From assembly GCF_009811795.1 (NCBI RefSeq), contig NZ_BLJE01000003.1, forward strand, positions 370,630-434,629: a stretch of 64,000 nt of DNA, written 5' to 3'. Origin of the DNA: Litoreibacter roseus. Its GTDB lineage: Bacteria > Pseudomonadota > Alphaproteobacteria > Rhodobacterales > Rhodobacteraceae. The position numbers and the translations under genes are program-made. Shown in pieces: positions 25,049-32,680 of this stretch; the first letter of the stretch is position 1, and each line of letters starts with the position of its first letter. The notes beneath the pieces are model-generated. The model made no database searches. It saw nothing but the letters and a program-made list of their open reading frames with translations, and was not told the DNA's origin.

Positions 25049-25073
25049 AACGCTCAGGGAATGCTTCGGTTCC
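25049..25073 (-). promoter_or_regulatory. EcfG-type promoter for DUF883 and holin-like genes
   Basis: On the minus strand GGAAC (25073-25069), 16 bases, CGTT (25052-25049), an exact consensus match. It is back to back with the plus-strand promoter at 25096. Confidence 0.7.
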
Positions 25074-25095
25074 TTAAATTCGTTTTAGGAAAGTT

Positions 25096-25121
25096 GGAAC
25101 AAATTGCCGCTTGTTCTGGTT
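25096..25121 (+). promoter_or_regulatory. EcfG-like promoter for DUF1328 gene and dps
   Basis: GGAAC (25096-25100), 17 bases, GGTT (25118-25121), one base off consensus in the -10. The DUF1328 start lies about 66 bases after the expected transcription start. Confidence 0.55.
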
Positions 25122-25194
25122 TGAGCCGTGAACACGACAATGAGAGGGTCCGTTTAGCCGCCGCAACGAACCGGCGAGAGAATTGAGGTAGAAG

Positions 25195-25356
25195 ATGTTC
25201 TATTGGGCAATGGTTTTCTTGGCTGTAGCGTTGATTACAGGTCTATTCGGATTTGGCACCCTGGCGGCCGGAACCGCAGAACTGATCTTCTCAATTTTCG
25301 TAGCCATCTCTATCGCCACCCTTATCATTGGTGTGATCCAGAAGTCGAAAGATTGA
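25195..25356 (+). CDS. DUF1328 small membrane protein (YtjA-like)
   Basis: A 53-residue protein consisting of two membrane helices: MFYWAMVFLAVALITGLFGF, then ELIFSIFVAISIATLIIGV, ending in a short basic tail (IQKSKD). The pattern ALITGLFGFGTLAAGTAE... is typical of the DUF1328/UPF0391 family found widely in proteobacteria and often induced by stress. Function is unknown. GAGGTAGAAG supplies the ribosome site. It lies 22 bases before dps on the same strand and shares the EcfG-like promoter at 25096. Confidence 0.85.
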   Translation: MFYWAMVFLAVALITGLFGFGTLAAGTAELIFSIFVAISIATLIIGVIQKSKD

Positions 25357-25378
25357 TCTTAGATTATCGGAGGAAGTT

Positions 25379-25876
25379 ATGACAGACGCGCTCAAAGTTG
25401 TACCAAGCGAGACAGAAGTAAATTCAGGCGTGCGAGATGTCGATGCGCTGGCTAAGGGGCTGGCGGATGTGTTGGCGGACACCTACCGCCTCCTGTTTAA
25501 ATCACATGCCTATCATTGGAATGTCGAAGGCCCACTTTTCTATTCGCTCCACAACCTTACAGAAGAGCAATACGAGAACATGTTCGAGGCTGCAGATGAA
25601 CTGGCAGAGCGTATTCGCGCCTTGGGCAAGCTGGCACCCATGACCATGAAGGGGATCATGGATGCTTCTGTGATCGAAGATTTGGACGAAGTACCCTCAG
25701 CAGGTAAAATGTGTGCAGACCTTGCCGCAGATCACGAGCGGATTGCCCATCGCCTGCACGCGCTCATCGAGCTTGCTGACGAACACAAAGATGCGGTTAC
25801 CGAGGACCTGGCGACCGAACGGTCAGCGTTCCATGAACAAGCCGCGTGGATGCTGAAAGCTATCGGCGCACAGTAG
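25379..25876 (+). CDS. dps: Dps-family ferritin-like DNA-protection protein
   Basis: A 165-residue four-helix ferritin-like protein. The ferroxidase centre shared between Dps subunits is seen in SHAYHWNVEGPLFYSLH (His about residues 41-45) and EEQYENMFEAADELAERIR (Asp/Glu about residues 61-79). Dps dodecamers store iron using hydrogen peroxide and thereby protect DNA. The ribosome site GGAGG is about seven bases before the ATG. It forms a two-gene unit with the DUF1328 gene, downstream of an EcfG-like promoter, and is followed by a strong terminator. Control by the neighbouring general stress sigma factor agrees with Dps being a stress protein in alphaproteobacteria. Confidence 0.9.
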   Translation: MTDALKVVPSETEVNSGVRDVDALAKGLADVLADTYRLLFKSHAYHWNVEGPLFYSLHNLTEEQYENMFEAADELAERIRALGKLAPMTMKGIMDASVIEDLDEVPSAGKMCADLAADHERIAHRLHALIELADEHKDAVTEDLATERSAFHEQAAWMLKAIGAQ

Positions 25877-25896
25877 TATTGTATTCTTGAAAAAGA

Positions 25897-25927
25897 GGCC
25901 CCGCATCTGACGTGCGGGGTCTTTTTT
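25897..25927 (+). terminator. Rho-independent terminator after dps
   Basis: GGCCCCGCA, loop TCTGACG, TGCGGGGTC (nine pairs with one G-U), then TTTTTT. It ends dps transcription; the convergent phyR gene ends inside it, so the structure, preceded by AAAAAG, may act on both strands. Confidence 0.85.
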
Positions 25928-26738
25928 ATGCGGTCAGCGTTTCCGTTGATGAAAAGAACATGGCCTGACTTATAGCCGACCGAACTTGGTAGTCCTTAAA
26001 CGGCTTCGAGATCAAAAACGCCGGTTCGGGCTTTTCACCGGTCAGCAACCGTTCCGGGAATGCAGTGATGAAGATCACCGGAATATCGCCAAAATGTGCT
26101 AGAAGGTCCTGCACCGCATCAATGCCAGAGGAGTTATCCGCCAGTTGGATATCCGCAAGGATCAGGTCCGGACGCTCGGCTTTGCCGATCGCAACCGCGT
26201 TTTCATGGGTGCGCGCGACACCGGTGACGCGGTGGCCGACATCACTGACCATGGCTTCCAGATCCATCGCAATGACGGCTTCATCCTCAATGATAAGGAT
26301 CCGGCCAGAGACGTTGTCTTGCATCTCCGTCTCGGCCGCTGAAAGCAAAAGCTCCACCTCGTTTGTGTCTGTCTCCATGATCTGAGCGATCTCTTCGACC
26401 GAAAATTCTTCGACAGTGCGCAACAAAAGTGCCTCTCGCGCGTTGGTCGTCAGAGTTGCAAGGTGTTTTTGTGCACGCGCTGCAAGACCACTTTCTTCTT
26501 CGGAAACGACGGCACCGGCACTGCGCCAAATGGTATGAAAGCAGCGGAACAGCGTGACACGTACAGATTGCCCCGCATCAAAAATTGAGGTGTCCTGAAG
26601 GATGGCTTCAAGGGTCGCTGCGGCATAATTGTCACCGCTTCGCTGGGATCCTGTCAGCGCGCGTGCATAGCGTCGCAAAAACGGGAGATGTTCTGCAATC
26701 TGAGCAGAGAGTTTTGGGGAGTTCGCGGTGTCAGACAT
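25926..26738 (-). CDS. phyR: PhyR, general stress response regulator
   Basis: A 270-residue protein with the diagnostic PhyR order: an N-terminal EcfG sigma-like domain (about residues 8-135; sigma2-like FLRRYARALTGSQ, sigma4-like VEEFSVEEIAQIM) and a C-terminal receiver (about 145-265). The receiver has the acidic pair Glu151-Asp152 (IIEDEA), phosphoacceptor Asp196 (ILADIQL) and the conserved lysine in LISKPFKD. When phosphorylated, PhyR exposes the sigma-like domain, which captures NepR and frees EcfG. It is divergent from nepR-ecfG-phyK, the standard arrangement, with an exact EcfG promoter on its own side that gives positive feedback. Confidence 0.96.
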   Translation of the reverse strand: MSDTANSPKLSAQIAEHLPFLRRYARALTGSQRSGDNYAAATLEAILQDTSIFDAGQSVRVTLFRCFHTIWRSAGAVVSEEESGLAARAQKHLATLTTNAREALLLRTVEEFSVEEIAQIMETDTNEVELLLSAAETEMQDNVSGRILIIEDEAVIAMDLEAMVSDVGHRVTGVARTHENAVAIGKAERPDLILADIQLADNSSGIDAVQDLLAHFGDIPVIFITAFPERLLTGEKPEPAFLISKPFKDYQVRSAISQAMFFSSTETLTA

Positions 26739-26786
26739 TTATAAGGTCCCTTGGGCCATTATTTTAGGATTATGAGAGGTTTTTTC

Positions 26787-26812
26787 GGAACCAAACGCAA
26801 GCAGACGTTGTT
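26787..26812 (+). promoter_or_regulatory. EcfG-like promoter for nepR-ecfG-phyK
   Basis: GGAAC (26787-26791), 17 bases, TGTT (26809-26812). The -10 deviates at its first base. CGTT at 26806-26809 is a closer match but only 14 bases away, too short for this sigma class. It interlocks with the phyR promoter on the other strand. Confidence 0.5.
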
Positions 26813-26819
26813 GGGTTCC
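26794..26819 (-). promoter_or_regulatory. EcfG-type promoter for phyR
   Basis: On the minus strand GGAAC (26819-26815), 17 bases, CGTT (26797-26794), an exact consensus. It overlaps the nepR promoter almost completely, so binding of sigma at one may exclude the other. Confidence 0.75.
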
Positions 26820-26859
26820 GTTGGTGGTCGAGAAAAAAGTTAATGTGGCGAGAGATTGA

Positions 26860-27036
26860 ATGTCCCAAGACGAAGACGCAGGCAAAAATCAGAGCGGCAA
26901 TCTCATCGATCAAAACCTGAAAAAGGTTTTTGATGACGTGTTGAACGAGGAATTGCCAGATCGACTTACCAATCTGCTCGCACAGTTGCGCGCAAGCGAA
27001 AACTCCGAAGATGGCAGCGGCGAGGCCGGTAAGTGA
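26860..27036 (+). CDS. nepR: NepR, anti-sigma factor of EcfG
   Basis: A 58-residue protein whose core LIDQNLKKVFDDVLNEELPDRL and TNLLAQLR is the NepR signature: helix 1, the conserved ExLPDRxxxLLxxL motif and helix 2 that clamp either EcfG or the sigma-like domain of PhyR. The ribosome site GCGAGAG lies before the ATG. Its stop codon overlaps the GTG start of ecfG by four bases (GTGA), which keeps sigma and anti-sigma production coupled. Divergent phyR is 121 bases away. Confidence 0.93.
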   Translation: MSQDEDAGKNQSGNLIDQNLKKVFDDVLNEELPDRLTNLLAQLRASENSEDGSGEAGK

Positions 27037-27590
27037 GCGCCGTGGACCCACGCGATGAAATGCTGGATCATCTTCCTGCACTTCGCGCATTCGCTATGAG
27101 CCTGACCCGTAACAGTTCAACTGCCGATGACATGGTTCAGGACACGGTTGTCAAAGCTTGGTCGAACATCAATAAATTTCAGCCTGGCACCAATATGCGA
27201 GCCTGGCTTTTCACCATTCTTCGCAACACCTATTACTCAAGTCGACGGAAGCTGAACCGCGAGGTTGCGGATGTCGATGGCGTGTTCACTGAGACGCTGT
27301 CGGAAAAGCCGGCTCATGATGGTCACCTGCATATGCAGGACTTCAAAACGGCTTTTGCCAAATTGCCGGATGAGCAACGTGAGGCGCTGATCTTGGTCGG
27401 CGCGTCCGGCTTCAGTTACGAGGACGCAGCGGAAATGTGCGGCGTGGCGATCGGCACGATCAAGAGCCGTGCCAATCGGGGTCGTGCAAAACTGACAGAG
27501 CTGATGGGGCTGGGCGAAGGTGAAAGCATGGAACTCACGGACAGTGCGACAATGGCGGTGGTTTCAGGCGGAAGACGATCACCGGTCTGA
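27033..27590 (+). CDS. ecfG: EcfG, general stress ECF sigma factor
   Basis: A 185-residue ECF15-type sigma factor. Region 2 spans about residues 10-75 (HLPALRAFAMSLTRNSSTADDMVQDTVVKAW and AWLFTILRN seen in two parts: LPALRAFAMSLTRN, then DDMVQDTVVKAW, then RAWLFTILRN), and region 4 about 110-165 (LPDEQREALILVGASGFSYE and CGVAIGTIKSRANRGRAKL). It directs RNA polymerase to GGAAC-N16/17-CGTT promoters, several of which surround this locus. The GTG start at 27033 overlaps the nepR stop and gives the normal N-terminus. The tail after region 4 (about 20 residues) is unremarkable. Confidence 0.95.
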   Translation: MSAVDPRDEMLDHLPALRAFAMSLTRNSSTADDMVQDTVVKAWSNINKFQPGTNMRAWLFTILRNTYYSSRRKLNREVADVDGVFTETLSEKPAHDGHLHMQDFKTAFAKLPDEQREALILVGASGFSYEDAAEMCGVAIGTIKSRANRGRAKLTELMGLGEGESMELTDSATMAVVSGGRRSPV

Positions 27591-29317
27591 TGACGCCCAA
27601 ACTTCAAAAGCCGCTTTGGTATCGCAGGATCGGCTTTCAGGTCGCTTTCATGATGTCCCTTGCGCTTTTGCCACTTGGCCTTATTGCGGTTGGCCAAAGT
27701 CATCGCGCCAGCGTTCAGGTTCTCGACAATGCCGAACAGGCGCTCTTGGCGCTGACATCGCAGGCCGCTTATCAAGAGCGTTTGGTTATACAGCGTGCGG
27801 TCGGCGCGGCGGCGGCATTGGGTGATGTCGCGGGTATTGATGAGCAAGATCCGCGGACATGTGCAGATCGGCTCGACCGGTACATTGAAACGCAGGAAAA
27901 CTATATTTTTGTCGGCGTGACGACGCCAATTGGTGTGACGTCCTGTGCATCGTCCGGTGCACAGCTGGACCTTAGTGAACAGGAGACGTTCAAGGACCTG
28001 TTGAAAGATCCCAAAACGCACATCTGGTCCGGCGCCGACGCGACAGGCGACGGCACGCCCTTGATCGTGGTGTCAGAGCCATTTTACCGCAACAACAGCT
28101 TTGGTGGTTTCGTTTCGATTTACATCCCGCCCAAGGCACTGACGCCCGAGCGGGACAAGGTGCAGTTCAACACGCTCAACACTGTGATCACCTTTGACAC
28201 GGCTGGTCGTATTTTGACGTCGACCGGTCAATATGAGGACGCGTCAGATCGGTTGCCACAGGCGCGGTCTCTGGAGACCTTGTCTGCGGGGGGGCCTCGG
28301 GCGTTCGTCGGGACCACGCAAGCCGGACAAGAGCGCATCTTTACCGTCGCCCCCATAGTTGAGAAATCTATTTACGTGTTGGGTGTGTGGCAGGCCCCAC
28401 CGGGGGTCTTGAAAACTGGCAGCCTCCTTACGACAGCAAGCCTGTTTCCAATCGTCATGTGGTTGACCAGCTTGGCCGTGGCTCTTTTTGCGGTCCATCG
28501 ACTGATCATTCGTCACATCGTCACTCTGGGCGGTCAGATGCGCCGTTTCGCGCGAGATCGGGCATTGCCGGGCAGCCAAGAGAAAAAGGAGATGCCCGCA
28601 GAAATTCTTGTGATGCAGGAAAACTTCACCGAGATGGCCTATGGCATTCTCGAGGATGAGGCGCGCTTGGTCGATGCCGTCCGGGAGAAAAATATCTATC
28701 TCAAAGAAGTGCACCATCGGGTCAAAAACAACCTGCAGCTGATTTCCTCGATCCTGAACATGCAGATCCGAAAAGTGTCGGAGCCGGACGTTCGCATGAT
28801 GCTCAAACGTCTGCAGGAACGAGTCCTGAATCTTGCAACCATCCATCGCAATCTTTACCAAGCGGACTCTGCAGGCGCGATTGATGCAGCTGATCTGATC
28901 CGCGAGGTCGTGGCGAATGTGACCGCCAACATGCCAATGACCGGTCCCGGCGCACCGTCCATTTCAGTGGATGCTCAGAACGGGGTTTCCTTCTATCCAG
29001 ATCAGGCTGTGCCGTTCTCGCTTCTGCTTGCCGAAATCCTGACCAACGCCCTGACCTACGCTTCGACGGATGGTGATGCAGGGCCGTGGGCGAAGATTTC
29101 ATTCGAGGCCGCCAAGAGCGGTAAATGCAAACTGGCTGTTAAGAATTCCGTCAGTAAAGATATTCACGAAACAGACGCAGGGATCGGCGCTCAGCTTATC
29201 CGCGCTTTCGTCATTCAGCTTGATGCTCAGGAAAAGATCGAAAGCAAGGATGGCGTTTATGAAGTCGCCATCTCTTTCGACTTGATCGATAACTCACCAC
29301 CTGACGTCGACTTCTGA
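27590..29317 (+). CDS. phyK: PhyK-type sensor histidine kinase (HisKA_2)
   Basis: A 575-residue membrane kinase. A helix at about residues 20-40 and another at about 280-305 bracket a 240-residue periplasmic sensor region with no named domain I can identify. The cytoplasmic part has the HisKA_2 phosphorylation box VHHRVKNNLQLISSILNMQ (His about 373) and a HATPase domain with N-box LLAEILTNALTYAS. In Rhodobacterales and other alphaproteobacteria such kinases phosphorylate PhyR. Its ATG overlaps the ecfG stop (TGATG), so it belongs to the nepR-ecfG-phyK operon. The 3' end overlaps the convergent transporter gene by 61 bases. Confidence 0.88.
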   Translation: MTPKLQKPLWYRRIGFQVAFMMSLALLPLGLIAVGQSHRASVQVLDNAEQALLALTSQAAYQERLVIQRAVGAAAALGDVAGIDEQDPRTCADRLDRYIETQENYIFVGVTTPIGVTSCASSGAQLDLSEQETFKDLLKDPKTHIWSGADATGDGTPLIVVSEPFYRNNSFGGFVSIYIPPKALTPERDKVQFNTLNTVITFDTAGRILTSTGQYEDASDRLPQARSLETLSAGGPRAFVGTTQAGQERIFTVAPIVEKSIYVLGVWQAPPGVLKTGSLLTTASLFPIVMWLTSLAVALFAVHRLIIRHIVTLGGQMRRFARDRALPGSQEKKEMPAEILVMQENFTEMAYGILEDEARLVDAVREKNIYLKEVHHRVKNNLQLISSILNMQIRKVSEPDVRMMLKRLQERVLNLATIHRNLYQADSAGAIDAADLIREVVANVTANMPMTGPGAPSISVDAQNGVSFYPDQAVPFSLLLAEILTNALTYASTDGDAGPWAKISFEAAKSGKCKLAVKNSVSKDIHETDAGIGAQLIRAFVIQLDAQEKIESKDGVYEVAISFDLIDNSPPDVDF

Positions 29318-30336
29318 TCGTCACCGGCGGGACGTTCTTCGACCGGGTTCAGAATGCAGTTGGCGACTGCAAGGCTCCAGATCAGGACGGGAATTGCGAT
29401 GAAGCCGCCGACCGGACCCCAGAGCCAAATCCATACGACAAGCGACAGAAAGACCAGCAACGGATTGACCCGCATCGATTTTCCGACAAGGCCCGGCGTA
29501 ACGAACTGACCCTCGGTTGCATTCAAAACAAGATATGTCAGTGCTGGCAAGAAACCGTAGGGCCCCACGAAGGTGATGCTGCCGACCAGTAAGAGGGTCA
29601 CCGCCAAGCAGATCGGCCCAAGATAGAGGATGAAGTTCACCAAAAAGGCGAGCACCCCCCAGAATATGGGTGTCGGCATCCCCAGTATGGTCATCACGAC
29701 GAAAATAACCGTCCCAAAACTCGCATTGATAGCAGTAATGGTAATGAAATATTTTGCGACACGCTTTTCAGCCCACCGCAGCTCCCGATCTCCGAGCCGG
29801 TTGAAGCTTTTACCGGCCCATCTGTAGATATCCTCGCGGCCCAGCAGGAAGAAATAGAGCGTCCCGATGAAGATGAACATGCGTCCAAGGTAATCCGGCG
29901 CGAGAAACAAGGCGTTGGACGCAGAGGGCAGCGGAACATCGCCCTCAGTTGACCCGGTGTCGCCATTGCCAGTTGTTGCTGCGATCTCTTCGGTGATCTC
30001 TTCAAGCCCGCGCAGCATGCGTTGTAATTCCGAAACGAGACCTTTTATCTCGGTCCAGATGAGGGGGGCCTGATCAATGGCTTTCGATACCGCAGGTTCA
30101 AGCAAAATCGCCACTACGCCGACAACAGCGAGGCCAAGGATGCAGGTCAGAAGTGCAGCAAGGGCGGTGGGCAGGCGCAGCCTGCAAAAGAAATCACTCA
30201 GCGGGGACAGGATGATGCCAAAGACCAAGGCCAGCATCATCGGGGCGAAGATCGCAACCGCCTCCCTGAGTGCAATGAAGACCAGAATGCCAGTGAGAAT
30301 GACGACGCAGGTCGAGACAGTGTGGCGTTGAAGCAT
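29257..30336 (-). CDS. AI-2E family (TqsA/PerM-like) transporter
   Basis: A 359-residue membrane protein with about eight helices and the family layout: two N-terminal hairpins, an amphipathic cytoplasmic or periplasmic stretch (about residues 85-160), then LPALTYLVLNATEGQFVTPGLVGKS, whose E-x-Q-x-x-x-P block is the family hallmark (quoted over about residues 265-289). Members were named for autoinducer-2 export but others move sodium or protons; the substrate here is unknown. An EcfG-like promoter lies just upstream, so it is probably stress induced. The C-terminal 20 residues are polar and encoded antisense to the end of phyK. Confidence 0.82.
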   Translation of the reverse strand: MLQRHTVSTCVVILTGILVFIALREAVAIFAPMMLALVFGIILSPLSDFFCRLRLPTALAALLTCILGLAVVGVVAILLEPAVSKAIDQAPLIWTEIKGLVSELQRMLRGLEEITEEIAATTGNGDTGSTEGDVPLPSASNALFLAPDYLGRMFIFIGTLYFFLLGREDIYRWAGKSFNRLGDRELRWAEKRVAKYFITITAINASFGTVIFVVMTILGMPTPIFWGVLAFLVNFILYLGPICLAVTLLLVGSITFVGPYGFLPALTYLVLNATEGQFVTPGLVGKSMRVNPLLVFLSLVVWIWLWGPVGGFIAIPVLIWSLAVANCILNPVEERPAGDDQKSTSGGELSIKSKEMATS

Positions 30337-30354
30337 GAGAATCCCCCACGCCTT

Positions 30355-30380
30355 AACCTTTTCGGCATCATTAAAGTTCC
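30355..30380 (-). promoter_or_regulatory. EcfG-like promoter for the AI-2E transporter gene
   Basis: On the minus strand GGAAC (30380-30376), 17 bases, GGTT (30358-30355). The leader would be about 11 bases and just includes the GGGGGA ribosome site. Confidence 0.55.
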
Positions 30381-30421
30381 CAAGGGAGCGCAGCTTTTGT
30401 CAAAGAGCGCCACTCGCGGCG

Positions 30422-30625
30422 TCAGACGAAACCCAGCCGGCCTAACGCCCGCAAGGCTTTGTCGCGCCTTGTGGGGTCGCCGGACAGAACGTCTTCATTC
30501 AATTGCCTGACGGTTGCAGACAGCGCGCGGGCCTCAACCTTTTCAGATATAAACCCAGCCGCTTCGTCTTCGCTAAACCCCAATATTGTATCTGGTGAAA
30601 CGTTTTGAACCCCGTAGTTCGACAT
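30422..30625 (-). CDS. Small protein of unknown function (67 residues)
   Basis: A 67-residue soluble protein: ILGFSEDEAAGFISEKVEAR in the middle, then VRQLNEDVLSGDPTRRDKAL and a hydrophobic end (ALGRLGFV). It reads as three short helices; the charged repeats and the lack of a signal peptide suggest a cytoplasmic protein. I do not recognise a family. Upstream there is only a weak ribosome site (GGGGATCAAG) and no GGAAC promoter. Base composition and codon use resemble neighbouring genes, which supports coding. It lies between the stress island and the phosphonate cluster. Confidence 0.5.
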   Translation of the reverse strand: MSNYGVQNVSPDTILGFSEDEAAGFISEKVEARALSATVRQLNEDVLSGDPTRRDKALRALGRLGFV

Positions 30626-30739
30626 ACACTTGATCCCCGCAAGCTTTCGATTCCCACTAAAAACCTAGCGCGGTTCGCGTGGTGAGTCCCGAAAATAGAT
30701 ATCCACAGGAGGCGGTCAGGCGCGTTACAATTAATTCGC

Positions 30740-30802
30740 AAAACTGAGACAATTCTGAAGGCCTGAAATGAGAAGCGTCCCCCAAAAGGAGTTGGGGGAT
30801 TA
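30740..30802 (+). promoter_or_regulatory. phnC leader with Shine-Dalgarno hairpin loop
   Basis: CCCCCAA (30779-30785) and TTGGGGG (30792-30798) form a perfect seven-pair stem. Its loop is exactly AAGGAG (30786-30791), the Shine-Dalgarno sequence of phnC, 11 bases before the ATG at 30803. Upstream, CTGA occurs three times within 24 bases (from 30744), which is loosely like a Pho box, but spacing is irregular so I do not claim one. Confidence 0.45.
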
Positions 30803-31627
30803 ATGCTTACGTTAACCAGTCTGACCAAATCGTTCGGGCAGAATGTTGCTGTCGACCGGGCAACCCTGAATTTCGACAGACCCGCAATGATCGGCATCAT
30901 CGGTCGATCAGGTGCGGGCAAGTCTACCCTTCTTCGCATGTTGAACAGATTGGCGGATGTCACGTCCGGGACGATCACATTTGAGGGTCATGACATCACC
31001 AAGCTGTCGGGCAAAGCCAAGCGCCACTGGCAGTCCCAATGCGCCATGATCTTTCAGCAATTCAATCTGGTTCCACGCATGGATGTCGTCTCCAACGTGT
31101 TGCACGGAACCCTGAACCGCCGCTCGACCCTTGCGACGCTGTTCAACCTCTATCCGACCGCTGACATTCACCGGGCCATTGATATTCTGGATCGTCTGGG
31201 GATCGCCGACCACGCGCCCAAACGCGCCGAGGCCCTGTCCGGGGGGCAGCAGCAGCGGGTCGCTATCGCGCGGGCGCTAATGCAAGAACCAAAGATCATT
31301 CTTGCCGATGAGCCTATCGCCTCCCTCGATCCGATGAACGCGCAGGTGGTGATGCAGTCCTTGCGGCGCATCCACGAAGAAGACGGGCGCATGGTCATCG
31401 CCAATCTTCATACACTCGATACAGCGCGACGCTACTGCGACCGGGTGATCGGGATGCGCGACGGAAAAGTTGTGTTCGATGGCACGCCCGAGCAGCTGAC
31501 CACGGGCATGGCCCGCGAAATCTACGGCGCCGGGGAAGAGTTTTCCGAAGCCGCGACCTCTACTGAAATCGAAACGCTGGAGCAGACCGCTGCCCCCCAG
31601 AGGCACGAGGTCAAGGCCGCAGTCTGA
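30803..31627 (+). CDS. phnC: Phosphonate ABC transporter, ATP-binding protein
   Basis: A 274-residue ATPase of a binding-protein-dependent importer for phosphonates. Walker [10 protein letters not shown] (residues 34-42), Q-loop IFQQFNLV, signature [15 protein letters not shown] and Walker [14 protein letters not shown] are all present. The phosphonate subfamily is shown by the insertion after the Q-loop ([20 protein letters not shown] and TLFNLYP as separate segments) and by the neighbours phnD, phnE1 and phnE2. The C-terminal 25 residues after the ABC fold are Glu- and Thr-rich. It is the first gene of the import operon; the leader hairpin is described separately. Confidence 0.94.
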   Translation: MLTLTSLTKSFGQNVAVDRATLNFDRPAMIGIIGRSGAGKSTLLRMLNRLADVTSGTITFEGHDITKLSGKAKRHWQSQCAMIFQQFNLVPRMDVVSNVLHGTLNRRSTLATLFNLYPTADIHRAIDILDRLGIADHAPKRAEALSGGQQQRVAIARALMQEPKIILADEPIASLDPMNAQVVMQSLRRIHEEDGRMVIANLHTLDTARRYCDRVIGMRDGKVVFDGTPEQLTTGMAREIYGAGEEFSEAATSTEIETLEQTAAPQRHEVKAAV

Positions 31628-31684
31628 CCCCTTTGCCACAGGCCCGCACAATCCCTTGCACTTCAACTGAGAAAGAAACTGGAC

Positions 31685-32590
31685 ATGAAACATATCCTTG
31701 CTGCTGCTGTTGCGACAACAGCCCTCGTTGGCGCTGCATTTGCCGATGACGTGATTACCGAGTTTCGTATCGGGATCCTCGGCGGTGAAAATGCACAAGA
31801 CCGCCTGAACTCAAACGAATGCCTGCGGGCCTACACGGAAGAGGCTCTGGGCGTTCCAACTAAACTCTTCGCGCCTGCGGACTATAATGGCGTGATCCAA
31901 GGTCTTGTGGGTGGCACGCTCGACATGGCGTGGCTGGGCGCGTCAGCTTACGCGGCTGTGTATCTGCAAGATCCCGATGCGGTTGAGCCTGTTTTGGTCA
32001 AGATTAACCTTGATGGATCCTACGGCTATCATTCCATCGGGTTCGCGCGCAAAGACGCAGGTATCGGAAATCTGGAAGACATGCAGGGCAAGGTCTTCGG
32101 GTTTGGCGATCCGAACTCCACCTCCGGCTACCTGATCCCGTCCATCGAGATCCCGCAGACAACCGGTGCCACCATGGACAGCGGTGATTACTTTGGTGAA
32201 GTGAAATTCACAGGCGGCCATGAGCAGACCATCGTTGCGGTCAACAATGGCGATGTCGACGGTGGCGTGACATGGGCCGACGGTCAGGGCAATTGGGAAG
32301 ACGGCTACAACTCTGGCGCGCTGCGCAAGGCGGTTGATGCAGGTCTCGTGGACATGAACGATCTGGTTGAAATCTGGCGGTCCAACCCGATCCCGGAAGG
32401 CCCCGTCGTTCTGCGCACAGCGCTGCCAGCGGACGTGAAAGAGAAGATGACCGCGTTGGTTGATGGTCTACACGAGGCCGATGCCGATTGCGCGTACGGC
32501 GTCGCTGCGGGTGATAGCCTTGGTTTCGATCCGATCACCCATGAGGCCTACGTTTCCATCGTGGAAGCCCGCAAGGCAAAATCCAACTGA
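31685..32590 (+). CDS. phnD: Phosphonate ABC transporter, substrate-binding protein
   Basis: A 301-residue periplasmic binding protein. The first about 20 residues (MKHILAAAVATTALVGAAFA) are a Sec signal peptide with an AFA-D cleavage site. The mature protein has FRIGILGGENAQDRL, PADYNGVIQGLVGGTLDMAWLG (quoted over about residues 61-82) and GFGDPNSTSGYLIPS, which line the ligand pocket in PhnD and bind the phosphonate group through serine and threonine. It follows phnC after 57 bases. A hairpin with a T run between phnD and phnE1 may reduce read-through and so keep the binding protein in excess. Confidence 0.94.
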   Translation: MKHILAAAVATTALVGAAFADDVITEFRIGILGGENAQDRLNSNECLRAYTEEALGVPTKLFAPADYNGVIQGLVGGTLDMAWLGASAYAAVYLQDPDAVEPVLVKINLDGSYGYHSIGFARKDAGIGNLEDMQGKVFGFGDPNSTSGYLIPSIEIPQTTGATMDSGDYFGEVKFTGGHEQTIVAVNNGDVDGGVTWADGQGNWEDGYNSGALRKAVDAGLVDMNDLVEIWRSNPIPEGPVVLRTALPADVKEKMTALVDGLHEADADCAYGVAAGDSLGFDPITHEAYVSIVEARKAKSN

Positions 32591-32611
32591 TCCCGGACGT
32601 TTAGACACAGG

Positions 32612-32640
32612 AAGGGCAGGGCCTGCGGGCGCTGCCTTTT
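32612..32640 (+). terminator. Attenuating hairpin between phnD and phnE1
   Basis: GGCAG and CTGCC enclose an inner GCC-TGCG-GGC hairpin, followed by TTTT. Placement directly after a binding-protein gene suits partial termination that favours PhnD over the permeases; the effect is inferred. Confidence 0.45.
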
Positions 32641-32680
32641 CATCTTCGATCCTTTTCCTGCGACCAGTTGAAAGACGACA

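Noticed and set aside
26787..26809. GGAAC-N14-CGTT as the nepR promoter
   Set aside because: The spacer is too short for EcfG-type sigma factors; the N17-TGTT reading is more plausible.
30744..30770. Pho box upstream of phnC
   Set aside because: Three CTGA repeats are present but spaced 11 and 8 bases apart, not at the regular 11 bases that PhoB needs, and the rest of the consensus is poor.
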